Shown: piece by piece, positions 12,184 to 23,177 of the stretch
Numbering within the stretch: position 1 is the first letter of the stretch
Layout of the letters: every line of letters starts with the position of its first letter
Translations under genes and position numbers: made by a program
The notes under the pieces: model-generated
The model's database searches: none
What the model was told of the DNA's origin: nothing
The model's input: the letters and a program-made list of their open reading frames with translations, nothing else
DNA from: Homarus americanus
Lineage: Eukaryota > Arthropoda > Malacostraca > Decapoda > Nephropidae
Direction of reading: 5' to 3'
Assembly: GCF_018991925.1 (NCBI RefSeq)
Contig: NW_024756661.1
Coordinates: 1-64,000, forward strand
Length of the DNA: 64,000 bases

Positions 12184-12187
<4 letters not shown>
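11851..12187. other. CCCACC-rich decay and unique spacer
   Basis: CATCCAACCACCCACA-type low complexity to about 12,090, then unique sequence. No gene. Confidence 0.6.

Positions 12188-12238
<51 letters not shown>
12188..12238. repeat. (GA)n microsatellite
   Basis: About 25 perfect GA dinucleotides. Confidence 0.97.
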
Positions 12239-12240
<2 letters not shown>

Positions 12241-12369
12241 ATTTCCCCTTCAGTTTTAACACACACACACAAGTCTTTTCTCACCATAATAAAGGAGATA
12301 TTTACTCTGCCTTAGTTCAACCATTAAACCCCAGACTTGGTTGATACTCGTATATATAACACTTTGGGG

Positions 12370-12640
12370 TTTGTAATATTTTTAACCATTTTAAGCAAGG
12401 TCATGTCAAAGGTCACAGAAAATGCATAATATTGTGACCATTTTAACCAAGGCCATGTCAAAGGTCACCACAAATGCAGAATATTTTAACCATTTTAACC
12501 AAGGTCATGTCAAAGGTCACCACAAACGCAAGAATACGCAACGATTAGACCAAGGTCATGCCTCGTCACCGAAAATGCAGAATATTTTAACCATTTTAAC
12601 CAAGGTCATGTCAAAGGTCACCACAAACGCATAATATTCC
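12370..12640. repeat. 52-bp minisatellite rich in AGGTCA half-sites
   Basis: Five copies of a unit containing CCAAGGTCATGTCAAAGGTCA split as CCAAGGTCA / TGTCAA / AGGTCA, flanked by AACCATTTTAA and ATGCAGAATATTTT. AGGTCA is the nuclear-receptor half-site, and YCAAGG(T/C)CA is the extended monomer site bound by FTZ-F1/ERR-type receptors. The spacing is a direct repeat separated by six bases. Any binding is inference. Confidence 0.9.
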
Positions 12641-12855
12641 ATCAGGTACAGAATTTAAAGATATGAATAATAACTCTCCATACATCACCTTTAGTATGTG
12701 TGGCGTCAATTATAAAAAGTAATATCTCAATAAGGCTTCATATATCACTTTTCAGGGACGTAATTAAGCTCTTAAATACATAATGTGATGATTTATACCA
12801 TGATTATACCTACATAATATTTATCAAGCTTGAATATGTGGTTAGTGCGTCCATA
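12641..12855. other. AT-rich spacer
   Basis: Unique AT-rich DNA, no gene. Confidence 0.5.
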
Positions 12856-12856
12856 A

Positions 12857-12887
<31 letters not shown>

Positions 12888-12923
12888 AGTAATAATAATA
12901 CCAATAATAATAATAATAATAGC

Positions 12924-12975
<52 letters not shown>

Positions 12976-12986
12976 GCAATGATACC

Positions 12987-13041
<55 letters not shown>

Positions 13042-13325
13042 TTAATAATAATAACAATAACAATATATATAATAATAATAATTAATAATGGCACAACTAA
13101 CAATAATGATAATAATGCCAATAATAATAATATTATCTATTATTATTATTATAATAACAATAACAATAATATTAATAATAGCAATAATAATAATATGCAA
13201 TGATACCAATAATAATAATAATAATAATAAATATAATAATATATAACTAATATTTGTAATATATTTATAGTGATACCAATAATAATAATATATATTAATA
13301 ATAATGAGGGGGCAGAGTGACACAC
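12856..13325. repeat. (AAT)n / TAATAA compound microsatellite
   Basis: Long AAT trinucleotide runs interrupted by AGC, ACC and ATA variants. It produces Ile- and Leu-only open frames on both strands, which are artefacts. Confidence 0.96.
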
Positions 13326-13595
13326 ATCTAATACTGCGGTAACGAGCTGGTGTAAAGTGACCCTGATTGGCCACTGGGTCATTACCACACCGTCACCTGT
13401 GCTCACTCAGTACCTTACTACTTCGCTCACACACACACGATTTAACCTAGTAAATAATAATAAAGGTGAGATAGTGAACCAATATTTATGAAAACTTTCC
13501 AGGTGGGCGCAGGAGAAAGAGAGAGAGAGAGATAAACTGATCTTAAGATGGTAGTAGTATAAAACATTTCTCAGGGCCATATTATCAGATGTGCT
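13326..13595. other. Unique spacer with short (GA)n
   Basis: Unique sequence; (GA)n at about 13,518-13,533. No gene. Confidence 0.5.
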
Positions 13596-13973
13596 GTGAA
13601 TGTGTGTGTGTGTGTGTGTGTGTGGTGCAGCAGGGTGTGTGTGTGTGTGTGTGTGGTGCAGCAGGTGTGTGTGTGTGGTGCAGCAGGTGTGTGTGTGTGT
13701 GTGTGGTGTGGCAGGTGTGTGTGTGTGTGGTGCTGTAGGTCTGAGTGTGTGTGTGGTGCAGCAGGTGTGTGTGTGTGATGTAAGTCTGTGTGTGTGTGGT
13801 GCAGCAGGTGTGTGGGGTGTGGTGTAGCTGGGTCTGTGTGTGTGTGGTGTAGCAGGTCTGTGTGTGTGTGGTGCAGCAGGTGTGTGTGTGGTGCAGGTCT
13901 GGAGTGTGTGTGTGTGGTGCAGCAGGTCTGTGTGTGTGTGTGTGGTGCAGCAGGTGTGTGTGTGTGGTGCAGC

Positions 13974-14008
<35 letters not shown>

Positions 14009-14235
14009 TGCAGCAGGTGTGTGTGTGTGTGTGTGTGTGTGGTGCAGCAGGTGTGTGTGTGTGTGTATGTGTGTGTGTGTGTGGCAGGTGTGTGAGTGTG
14101 GTGCAGCATGTGTGTGTGTGTGTGGTGCAGCAGGTCTGTGTGTGTGTGGTGCAGCAGGTGGGTGAGTGTGGTGTAGCAGGTCTGTGTGTGTGGTGTGGGT
14201 GTGTGAGTGTGGTGTAGCAGGGTGTGTGTGTGGCA
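13596..14235. repeat. GT-rich minisatellite with GTGGTGCAGCAG motif
   Basis: (GT)n runs of varying length punctuated by GGTGCAGCAGG or GGTGTAGCAGG, about 25 times. Cys/Val and His/Thr/Pro frames of up to 296 codons span it in several frames and are repeat read-through. Confidence 0.96.
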
Positions 14236-15699
14236 TGTGAGGTAATAATGTTGTGGAGTGTACAGTAAGAGGCGTGAGGCAACCAGTATAGCACCACTCA
14301 GCTGCAGGCGTGAAGGAGGCCACAACATGTAGTGCTTGTGTGTGGCCCAGGCAGTTCCACCACACACACACACACTGACCATCGTTAACCTAAATGATGC
14401 TAAAAATGGATTCCCAAACTCTCATATGCTCAGTACATTAAATTCTACCTCCTCCTCCTCCTCCCTCACCATCTCCCTAGTGATATCAGAGCGTAACTAA
14501 CACGCTGACATCATCAACTAGACAAACTTCATGACCTAAATTACATTCTCTTGAACTCCTCCATAACTAGACATGCTCCCTCAACCTCACAAAGGGGGTG
14601 GGGGGGAGGGGGTAAGGGTGGAAGGAGGCACACATCTTACTGAGATTTACAACCCCAACTCACGTGTTTTTCAAGGCTGTACACCACATATAGATAAATT
14701 CAGTGGTTCTTGCATTATACTGGTGGTGGTGGGGAAGGAACGGGGTACGGTTTAAGTGGCTGTACATATTTACAGCAGGTGTGGAGAGTAAGCGTGCACT
14801 CTTTGCCCACACCTGCACCAACATACTGTGTGTACACCAGCTGGGAGTCAAATAGGTCCTAAACAAACCATTAGGACCAGGGCCCTTTAAACCAGTCCAG
14901 CCACCTGTCTATCATGGGGGCGGGTGTTGGGAGGCCGTGCACGCTCTAAAAGCCAAGCAACACGAGCGCCCGCGGATTGTGGTAACAGTGAAACGTGATG
15001 GTGGTGGTGATCGTGTTGGAAGTGATGGTGGTAATTGTGCTACAGGTGATGGTGGTGATTGTGTTAAGAGGTGATGATGATGATAGTGAAAGCGTGATGG
15101 TGGCAGGATGAACATCAGTGTCATCACATTTGCACAAGGTGTTCTCTCCCCCTCGTCAGCTCATGTAAAGTTGCAGCCCAGATTCCCACGACACTTTCTT
15201 GGCATCTAATATACTTGGCGGTCGTTTCAGTAAAGGTGGATTGAAATTTCAACCTAAATTTATTCCAAACTTTTATTGGCGTAAAGTTGTTTGTGTTTTA
15301 ATGTTAATCTGACAAAAAAACAATATTCACTCGGTATAATAAAATCACATATATGACCCGTACATAGATCATAAATGCTGCCAAAGGTGAGAAGGGAATT
15401 TTGGCCACAACAGCATAAAACAACACCGGCCGCTGCGTCAAAACAAAGTTGAACAAGTGACTGCTGGTGCTTGGCTGGTCGTCAATACACACACACTATC
15501 TCACCTCACTTCACCACACCTGACTCTAGCCGGAAATCCCAACAGCCTAACTAAAGCAACAGCTCGCTTCTTCACTCCAAGATAAACAGTTGACTATGAC
15601 TCCCTCCCAGAGCTAAGCCTATACACCCGGCTACACCTTCATGTGTTTATTGAAATTACCTGAATATTAGACACCCTAATGTTACCGAAGGGGCGATAG
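14236..15699. other. Mostly unique DNA, no gene recognised
   Basis: Contains a G-rich patch at 14,595-14,615 and a GTGATGGTGGT-rich patch at 14,995-15,090. No conserved protein, tRNA or snRNA was recognised on either strand. Confidence 0.5.
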
Positions 15700-15822
15700 C
15701 TTACGTTAGATTTGGTTAGGTTGAGTTTGATTCGATTTAGGTATATTTAGTTAGGTTAGCGTTCGGGTGATAAATTTTCGAGTTAAATACGCTGGGGTGT
15801 GTAATGCGTTTATTATCACCAA
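15700..15822 (+). repeat. TTAGG-like patch followed by diverged arm
   Basis: GATTTGGTTAGGTTGAG and TTAGTTAGGTTAGCG precede CGCTGGGGTGTGTAATGCG, a diverged version of the foldback arm in the same order as at 6,150-6,602. Confidence 0.45.
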
Positions 15823-15960
15823 GAGGGAGATAAATAATCACAAAAATATTTGAGAATCTGGTCCGTGAGGCAGTCAGGGGCAGTGAGGTCTGTTTGTAAA
15901 CACGCACGAGGTGTAACACACTAACAAGGTGTACTCAGGTATACTTGGGTTAGTCCCGTT

Positions 15961-16085
15961 GAATCACCTGAACAATCTCACAGCTTATTTCACCCCAAGA
16001 TTAACTCAACCTAACCTCCCCCCCCAAATGTTAGTATGGATAATCTTTAGGTGAAATAAATTGGGGTGGAGATTCTTCAGGTGAA
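15961..16085. repeat. Foldback element with two inverted arms
   Basis: Left arm 15,961-16,010 reads GAATCACCTGAAC, then AGCTTATTTCACC and CCAAGATTAAC. Right arm 16,039-16,085 reads GATAATCTTTAGGTGAAATA, then TTGGGGTGG and ATTCTTCAGGTGA, the reverse complement with mismatches. The centre holds CTCAACCTAACCTCC. The whole element is about 125 bp. Confidence 0.75.
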
Positions 16086-16545
16086 CTGTTCCGTCATCTA
16101 ATCAGACAAGTTTACGCCGAAATGAGTTCAAGTCCGCGAGACTTATCTACCACGAGATTATGTGTATAATGTTAAATGTTGCTGCTTCCTACTCGTCAAA
16201 AATATAGTTGAGAGAATTTGAGGTGGGATGCGGATCGGATTTGTGAGGCAGGGGCTTTTAGGCGGAGCAATGGTGCGGGACTACGGGGCGAGGCTGCAGG
16301 GTGGGGTGGGGTGGGGTGAGGCTGCGGTGTGGGGGCGAGGCTGCGGAGCGTGACGGTGGTGATAGGGAAGGAAGCTGGTGTGTGTGTGTCAGGTGATGGG
16401 GAGGGAACAAGGTGATGAAGGGGTGACCTTACCACAATCCACCTGACTTCATCACCTATCTCCCCATTTACAAGGCCCCACTCCTCCCCCACCAAGCAAC
16501 ATACACCACTAGATCTGGACTGTGATTAATGAGCCAACAGTAAGT
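16086..16545. other. Unique DNA with GGGGTGGGG patch
   Basis: A G-rich stretch spans about 16,290-16,345. No gene recognised; the minus-strand open frame is Pro-rich low complexity. Confidence 0.5.
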
Positions 16546-16599
16546 ATATCATCCAGGTATGATATATTATAGGAGAAATACTGCACTCCCGCCAACCTG

Positions 16600-16664
16600 C
16601 CACACGACTCGGCCCAATCCTGAAGCGCTCAAGGTCTCCGATTCGACCCCAAGAAGGTTATAAA

Positions 16665-16701
<37 letters not shown>

Positions 16702-16702
16702 T
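16600..16702 (+). repeat. Possible SINE 3' part with (ATT)n tail
   Basis: GATTCGACCCC at about 16,638-16,648 resembles an RNA polymerase III B box. It is followed within 30 bp by a perfect (ATT)n run at 16,665-16,701. No convincing A box is visible, so the SINE call is weak. Confidence 0.3.
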
Positions 16703-17354
16703 CATTAATCTTTATGAGGTCCTTCAGTATCCACGTGAAGCAGTTTGTAATTACTAAACATCACGTGTATAAATGTGGACAGAATTCCCCAGACACAGTC
16801 AGGTTCTGGTCTCTATCTCAGGGTCATGGTGATAGGGGAGAGTGTGATGCCCCCCACACACACACACACATCAGAGTAGTTTAATAACCCGTGTTTATAA
16901 CCTTGATCCTCTTAAACATTTAATATGAGGGTGAAATGAGACAAAAGTTGGCTGGCACTGAATATATTGACAATTGGATATACTGTTACGGTGAGATTCT
17001 CAAAGGTTCGTAATATGAAGGTAAAAAAATAAAATAATAATAATAATAAAAATCATAATATCGAAATCACAATAAAAAACACGGTCACTGTAAATATAAA
17101 TAAATAAATAAACCCTATATAAATGTGTAGTGTGTTCCCACCAACTCACAATCACAGCCAGAAATATGTTTACACCCACACACTGGACAGGAAAGATTCT
17201 AACCATCCTATCTCCATCCCCCCTCCCCACGTTGTCTCCATCCCTATCTATCTCCACGTACGTTCTCCCCCTGCTGTCTCCACCCGTATCTCCAAGTCGT
17301 CGTCCTCCTAAGAAAAGCACCAACAGAACAGCCTTTGGATATCTTTCACACACA
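16703..17354. other. Unique AT-rich DNA
   Basis: Short (CA)n at 16,856-16,870 and AATAA-rich low complexity at 17,025-17,110. No gene. Confidence 0.5.
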
Positions 17355-17419
17355 GACACACACACACACACACACACACACGAGAGGCAGGTGAGGTTTT
17401 CCGTGGCATGTGGGTGGCC

Positions 17420-17477
<58 letters not shown>
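17355..17477. repeat. Two (CA)n microsatellites
   Basis: CA runs at about 17,356-17,381 and 17,426-17,477, separated by unique sequence. Confidence 0.95.
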
Positions 17478-17478
<1 letters not shown>

Positions 17479-17649
17479 TAGCCTTCTGCTGAGTGAGCAC
17501 CACCAGCACCACGCCTTTGTCAGTTCACGGTGAGCCCCTGATGCTTGCGGTGGCCTCTGACGTCACCACCCCTTGCTACAGAGTATTATCTTATTGTATA
17601 GAGAGTTAATACAAGCTCTGGCCTCACTCACTCACCAAGTTTATCTTTT

Positions 17650-18185
17650 TCTTGTTCCTTCTCATCATGTTTCGTTACCTTTCTCTCTTATTCTCCATCT
17701 TTATATTTATTAATTATTGTATTTATTCTTTTATCTACGTTAGGTTTTTCTTCTTCCTCTCTATTTTCTTCTTCTCCTCCTCTACCTTCTTCTTCCTCTC
17801 TATCTTCTTCTTTTCTTCTTCTCCTCCTCTATCTTCTTCTTCTCCTCTATCTTCTTCCTCTCCTCTATCTTCTTCCTCTTCTCTATCCTCCATATTCTTC
17901 TCTTCTATCTTCTTCCTCTTCTCCTCTATCTTCTTCTTCTTCTTCTTCCTCTCCTCTATCTTCTTCTTCCTCTTCTCTATCCTCCATCTTCTTCTCTTCT
18001 ATCTTCTTCCTCTTCTCCTCTATCTTCTTCTCATCTTCTCCACTATCTTCTTCTTCCTCTTCTCTAACCTCCATCTTCTTCTCATCTTCTCCTCTATCTT
18101 CTTCTTCTTCTCTCTCTTCTTCTTCTTCTCCTCCTCTATCTTCTTCTTCTCATCTTCTCTCTCTCTCTTCTTCTTCCACCTCTCT
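17650..18185. repeat. TCTTCTTC pyrimidine-rich satellite
   Basis: Near-pure C/T strand made of TCTTCTTCCTCTTCTCCTCTA-like units with partial higher-order repetition. The Phe/Ser frame of 228 codons is read-through. Confidence 0.93.
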
Positions 18186-18424
18186 TTAAACACTGACAAA
18201 ACACAAACACTAGAGGCAAGACAACTCAAGAGCCCTGGCAAGATCATGGAGGAGGTAACATCACGTCGGCGTGTAAAAAAAAAAATAAAAATAAAAAAAA
18301 TAAAAAAGGCCAAAATAGCGAATCGCCTAGACAAGTGAAGAAAAATAGCCCGGGGATGTAGCAAGACGGAGGAGTGTTAAGGCGGGCGGGAAATGTAAAG
18401 TGCATGACGTCAACAAAGGGTCAG

Positions 18425-18426
<2 letters not shown>
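18186..18426. other. Unique spacer
   Basis: Unique sequence with an A-rich patch at 18,277-18,305. No gene. Confidence 0.5.

Positions 18427-18487
<61 letters not shown>
18427..18487. repeat. (CT)n microsatellite
   Basis: About 30 perfect CT dinucleotides. Confidence 0.97.
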
Positions 18488-18489
<2 letters not shown>

Positions 18490-18689
18490 AACTCCTGGGT
18501 CAATTTGGAGGTTGATGAGGCTCTCTTCCATACCCTTTTCATGGCATTACCCCCCCACCTCCGCCCCTTTTCAACCCTTAATAGTATCAGGTGTTTTTTT
18601 CTCCAGATCTTCTTAACAGTCATGTAACCAACGAGCTGCAGGAGTCAGTGTGGCTTTTGAGGCATATAGAAGGTGGGTGAGGAGGACCA

Positions 18690-18945
18690 GTCAGTCAGCC
18701 AGCCAGCCAGTCAGTCAGTCAGTCAGTCAGTACCTAGCTGGGGAGAGGAAGAGGTGATGGGGTAGGGGAGGGAGGGAGGAGGGGGTGATGGGGTGGGGGG
18801 TGAGGAGAGGATGAGGGAGTGGAGTGATGGGATAGGGGGAGAGGAGAGGATGAGGGAGAAGAGTGAGGGAGTGAGGGGGGGATTGAGGGAGAAGAGTGAA
18901 GAGGGGGAGACAGGGAGAGGAGGAGAGGGGACTACTACTGCTTCT
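18690..18945. repeat. (CAGT)n followed by G-rich tract
   Basis: CAGTCAGCCAGC to (CAGT)n at 18,690-18,730, then a GGGGAGAGGATGAGGGAG purine tract to about 18,935. Confidence 0.85.
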
Positions 18946-19309
18946 GCTGCTGGGAAAGTGTGCCCGGGGCTACACACCGCCTGGCCACACCCTCCACACA
19001 CACGAGTTTTTGTTGAGCAAATTTCTCCCAACTCCCTCCTGCTTACCTCCTGCCTACCTACCCCTGCCCTTGCTTACCTGCTTCCTACCTCCCTCCTCCT
19101 TCCTTCTACCTCCTCCTCTTCCCCCTTCCCTCCTACCTCCCTACCCTCCCTCCGGCCATACACAAAACACAATGCACAATCTAACACAATCATTTCCGCT
19201 CAAGTTTACTGTACCTCTTAATGCCTCTCATCGTGTCAGAGACTCCAGCTGACGTAACTCTACCGGAAGAAATTTACTCGAGAAATTCATCCCACTTGAG
19301 GTATAGGGA
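18946..19309. other. Unique DNA with CCTACCTCC patch
   Basis: Pyrimidine-rich CCTACCTCCCTCC at about 19,028-19,152. No gene. Confidence 0.5.
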
Positions 19310-19560
19310 TGGAGGCTGGCGGCGGGGTAGTGGTAGTTGTGGTAGTAGTGATGGTGGTAGTAGTGGTAGTACCAGTTGAGGTGATAGTGGTGGTAGTTGA
19401 GGTGATAGCGATAGTGGTGGTGATAGTGGTGATGGTAGTAGTGGTAGATGAGGTAGTGGTGGTGGTAATGGTAGTGTAGGTGATAGTGGTAGTAGTGATA
19501 GTGGTAGTAGTGGTGGTAGTGCTGATAGTGGTGGTAATAATAGTGAGTGGTGGAGGTGGT
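19310..19560 (+). repeat. GGTGGTAGTAGTGATAGTGG array
   Basis: Irregular GGTAGT/GATAGTGGT triplet-based array. Confidence 0.9.
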
Positions 19561-19704
19561 GTTTACGAGCCAAGGTTCTCTCCCTCCCCACTACCCAGAA
19601 ATGAATACAAGGTTCGACCCCGGGGTTTTTGTGATGTTCTTTTCGGAAATGGTTGAGGTACTGAGTCAGGTGTGCTGTAGGTGTAGTACGGATTTCTAAG
19701 TGTA
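19561..19704. other. Unique spacer
   Basis: Unique sequence between two arrays; nothing recognised. Confidence 0.4.
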
Positions 19705-20703
19705 AGTAAGATGTTGGTCTCTGGGTCAAGGTGCTGGTCTCTGGGGCAAGGTGTTGGTCTCTGGGGCAAGGTGTTGGTCTCTGGGGCAAGGCGTTGGTCT
19801 CTGGGGCAAGGTGTTGGTCTCTGGGGCAAGGTGCTGGTCTCTGGGTCAAGGTGCTGGTCTCTGGGCAAGGTGCTGGTCTCTGGGTCAAGGTGTTGGTCTC
19901 TGGGTCAAGGTGGTTGGTCTCTGGGGCAAGGTGTTGGTCTCTGGGGCAAGGTGTTGGTCTCTGGGCAAGGTGTTGGTCTCGGGCAAGGTGTTGGTCTCTG
20001 GGGCAAGGTGTTGGTCTCTGGGTCAAGGTTGGACTCTGGGGCAAGGTGTTGGTCTCTGGGGCAAGGAGTTGGTCTCTGGGGCAGGAGTTGGTCTCTGGGG
20101 CAAGGTGTTGGTCTCTGGGGCAAGGTGTTGGTCCTCTGGGGCAAGGTGTTGGTCTCTGGGGCAAGGTGTTGGTCTCTGGGGGCAAGGTGTTGGTCTCTGG
20201 GGCAAGGTGGTTGGTCTCTGGACAAGGTGTTATCCTGGGACAAGGTGTTGGTCTCTGGGTCAAGGTGCTGGTCTCTGGGGCAAGGTGTTGGTCTCTGGGG
20301 CAAGGTGTTGGTCTCTGGGTCAAGGTGTTTGTCTCTGGGTCAAGGTGTTGGTCTCTGGTCAAGGTGCTGGTCTCTGGGTCAAGGTGTTGGTCTCTGGGTC
20401 AAGGTGTTGGTCTCTGGGGCAAGGTGCTGGTCTCTGGGGCAAGGTGCTGGTCTCTGGGGCAAGGTGCTGGTCTCTGGGGCAAGGTGTTGGTCTCTGGGTC
20501 AAGGTGTTGGTCTCTGGGTCAAGGTGTTGGTCTCTGGGTCAAGGTGTTGGTCTCTGGGTCAAGGTGTTGGTCTCTGGGGCAAGGTGTTGGTCTCTGGGGC
20601 AAGGTGTTGGTCTCTGGGTCAAGGTGTTGGTCTCTGGGTCAAGGTGTTGGTCTCTGGGGCAAGGTGTTGGTCTCTGGGTCAAGGTGTTGGTCTCTGGGTC
20701 ATC
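19705..20703 (+). repeat. 20-bp minisatellite, about 49 copies
   Basis: Tandem GGTGTTGGTCTCTGGGGCAA. Two common variants are TCAA for GCAA and GCTGG for GTTGG. Because 20 is not a multiple of 3 and the unit has no stop, all plus frames stay open, which explains frames of 320-419 codons that share WSLGQG / LVSGA peptides. Not genes. Confidence 0.98.
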
Positions 20704-21600
20704 TTCAGTATAACCGTTGTGAAGGCGAGTCATCAGGTGAGGAATAACAATGTGCTGGCTGCCTGGGTTACCGGCAGCTATGGGGTAGACGGGCCAGCTC
20801 ACCTTGAACTCCCTTCCCTGCCAGCATGGACGGGGCCTCACCCAACCAACCCTTCCACACTACTACTACAGGCAGGTCCTCCTCCCCTTAACCAACTCTT
20901 AACACTCGTCCACCAGTGTAACTTAATCAACTGTCCCCTGCTACGGCGTCACCACACGCTACTTACATAACTGGATTCCCTCGTCGACCTTCAGCCACAA
21001 CCCAGAGATGTGACTTACAAACAGTAACACCTTCAAGTATATTATTTATACTAAGTACCTGATGGTGGCGGCCATAGAGTTAGTTCTTTGTTTGTGTTTT
21101 TTATCAAAGAGCAGTAACTTGGCCTTAGTGCTGGATAAGTAAACATTAGTCCTACAATGCGGCGCAGGTTACTACAGTGTGTGGTGGGGAGGCCCTCGGT
21201 GTATATGGTGCACTCAGACCACAGGTACACTGTAGCATCATCACCCACACCGCCTCACTACCCCTCACCACAAACAACGTGAATCCGGTTTGTGCCGAGG
21301 TCTCCCCTACCCACCTGTACCTTAGTAACAAGAGCCAACACTCACCAGAGCCGCGGGAGCCCTACCATATATATATCACTTATGTAAATGATCAGCACAG
21401 TCCCTAGCACGACACTTAAGACGCTGTCCCCGACCGTAATGTTGTGTTTATGTTATACTTAACTTCCCCCGTCACGTGTTACCAGGCAGGACACGTCGGG
21501 AAGGACAATCACAACGACACATAAACCGGGAAGAGCTACACCATCAGCTGGCTCCTTATATCACTGGCGCGCGGGAAGTGAACCAACACACTCTTATACA
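20704..21600. other. Unique DNA, no gene recognised
   Basis: About 0.9 kb of non-repetitive sequence. No conserved domain or RNA was recognised on either strand. Confidence 0.5.
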
Positions 21601-21601
21601 A

Positions 21602-21602
<1 letters not shown>

Positions 21603-21648
<46 letters not shown>
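21603..21648. repeat. (CA)n microsatellite
   Basis: About 23 perfect CA dinucleotides. Confidence 0.97.
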
Positions 21649-21650
<2 letters not shown>

Positions 21651-21749
21651 CTGTACACGAACCGTTTTTAATACGTCTACAAATATAAAGCTTTCACACA
21701 ACAGAGATGAACATCCGGTAGTACTTAACCTCGTGACTCCGAAAGGTCA

Positions 21750-21882
21750 GGAAGGGGACGGGAGGGAAGGGTGAGGGTGGAGGACGGTGGTGAAAGGGGA
21801 AGGGGTGGTGGTGGGAAGGGGTGGTGGGGTGGGAGGGGTGGTGGAGGGTGGGGAGGGGGTGGTGGAGGGTGGGGTAGGTTAC
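21750..21882 (+). repeat. GGTGGAGGGTGGG low-complexity tract
   Basis: G-rich degenerate array with GGTGGTGG and GGGAGGGG units. Confidence 0.85.
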
Positions 21883-22069
21883 GTTCAACACCGTCACTGT
21901 ACATAACCTACATCTAATATATACACACTGTATATAACCAACATATAATATAGCGTTTTACAATATATGTCACTATAACCTTCAGATAATATAGTTACAG
22001 TGTATATATTCTACACATAATATAGCGTGTTACACTGTATATAATTTATAAGCGCTGTGCTTCTGAAGT

Positions 22070-22332
22070 GGATCACCTGAAAATTAGTCATCCCAGTTTA
22101 TTTCACCTGATGACTAACCACCACTCTAATACCTAACCTAACCTAACCTAACCTAACCTAACCTAACCTAACCTAACCTAACCTAACTTAACCTAACCTA
22201 ACCTAACTTAACCTAACCTAACTTAACCTAACCTAACCTAACTTAACCTAACCTAACCTAACTCTCCCAGGTAACATTAGGATGATTAATCTTCCTGTGA
22301 ATTAAATTTTGGCGTCTAATGTTCAGTGACCC
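22070..22332. mobile_element. Foldback element enclosing a (CCTAA)n array
   Basis: Left arm 22,070-22,119 starts GGATCACCTGAAAATTAG, then CCCAGTTTATTTCACCTG and ATGACTAACC. The core 22,131-22,262 is (CCTAA)n with scattered CTTAA variants. Right arm 22,281-22,332 is the approximate reverse complement: GATTAATCTTCCTGTGAATT, then TTGGCGTCTAATGTTCAGTG. Known: CCTAA/TTAGG is the arthropod telomere repeat. Inferred: arms plus core behave as one short non-autonomous element, because the same inverted arms recur at 15,961 and 42,851. No transposase and no clear target duplication are seen. Confidence 0.65.
22131..22262. repeat. Interstitial telomeric (CCTAA)n
   Basis: About 26 pentamers, the longest and cleanest telomere-type run in the window. 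Interruptions are all CTTAA. It sits inside the foldback element rather than at a chromosome end. Confidence 0.95.
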
Positions 22333-22555
22333 GCTGTAGTTTTACTGTATCTTGTTAAAAATGAAATTCCTCCTTTTCCAACACTCACAAGGTGTATAAT
22401 TTTTTCTTTGTTGTTGATAATTACCCAGAGGGAATTATTTCTCGTCGTAAACAACTCACAAGGATATATTTTATTACTGTTGTTAATTATTCCAGAGAAT
22501 TATTTTATTGTATTATGGCTCGATAAAAAATACTAGTTGTAAAATAGAAGAGATA

Positions 22556-22557
<2 letters not shown>
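22333..22557. other. AT-rich unique spacer
   Basis: Two related TTATTTT...TTGTTGTTAATTA stretches, otherwise unique. No gene. Confidence 0.4.

Positions 22558-22610
<53 letters not shown>
22558..22610. repeat. (GT)n microsatellite
   Basis: About 25 GT dinucleotides. Confidence 0.97.
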
Positions 22611-22616
<6 letters not shown>

Positions 22617-23175
22617 CAAGATATGCCCTACATGGAGTTACCTCCATCCGTCGATCAAGTGAATACAAACCACGGCGGAGGATGGGTCAATTAGCCTCTC
22701 TCACACTTAGTAAGACACGTACACGTCCCAACGATTATGTAGACATTTGTTAAGAGACACTCAGGCATGTAGGCGGATCAAACATCCTACAGGTGTGTGT
22801 GTCATGCAGGTGTGTGCCATAACCAGGGGGATTGGCCAGTGTGCCCCCCCCTCCACGGGTCTCAGGGTAGATGGCACTATCCACTTTAAAATGGCACCAA
22901 CTGCACCATTATGCCAGTGCCTTCAACACGGGTAAACAGAGTGTCTCACATAAGCAACACCGTCCGGCCTAACCCTCACAGAATCCTAACTGATCCCCCG
23001 GTAAGAGGTGATGTGAGAACGCAACTAACTGCCTCACTTAAAGATGTACACAGCATAAGGAAGGGCTTTCACTTGTCCGTACAGGTGCATTTATTTCTCC
23101 TCCCTTAATAGGTAAAGTGAGAACGCATCATCAATGGTTCATCAGGTGAATAAATCGATTAATTATCTGAGGATC
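22611..23175. other. Unique DNA, no gene recognised
   Basis: Three short plus-strand frames lie here without recognisable domains. A piece at 22,997-23,080 resembles the reverse complement of 46,440-46,530, so part is likely an old dispersed repeat. Confidence 0.45.
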
Positions 23176-23177
23176 AT

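Noticed and set aside
13407..14382. His/Thr/Pro-rich frames of up to 296 codons
   Set aside because: Translation of (CA)n-GGTGCAGCAG repeats in overlapping frames.
17652..18338. 228-codon Phe/Ser/Leu frame resembling a membrane protein
   Set aside because: Pure CT satellite; hydrophobicity is a by-product of TTC/CTC codons.
19711..20970. 419-, 338- and 320-codon overlapping plus frames
   Set aside because: Read-through of the 20-bp minisatellite in three phases; identical peptide blocks appear in every frame.
21481..21515. Minus-strand FPTCP peptide as exon 2 of the SEC14L1-like gene
   Set aside because: Flanking residues do not fit the family and a stop lies just upstream; chance match.
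22131..22262. True chromosome end
   Set aside because: Unique and repeat DNA continues for tens of kb on both sides; the array is interstitial.
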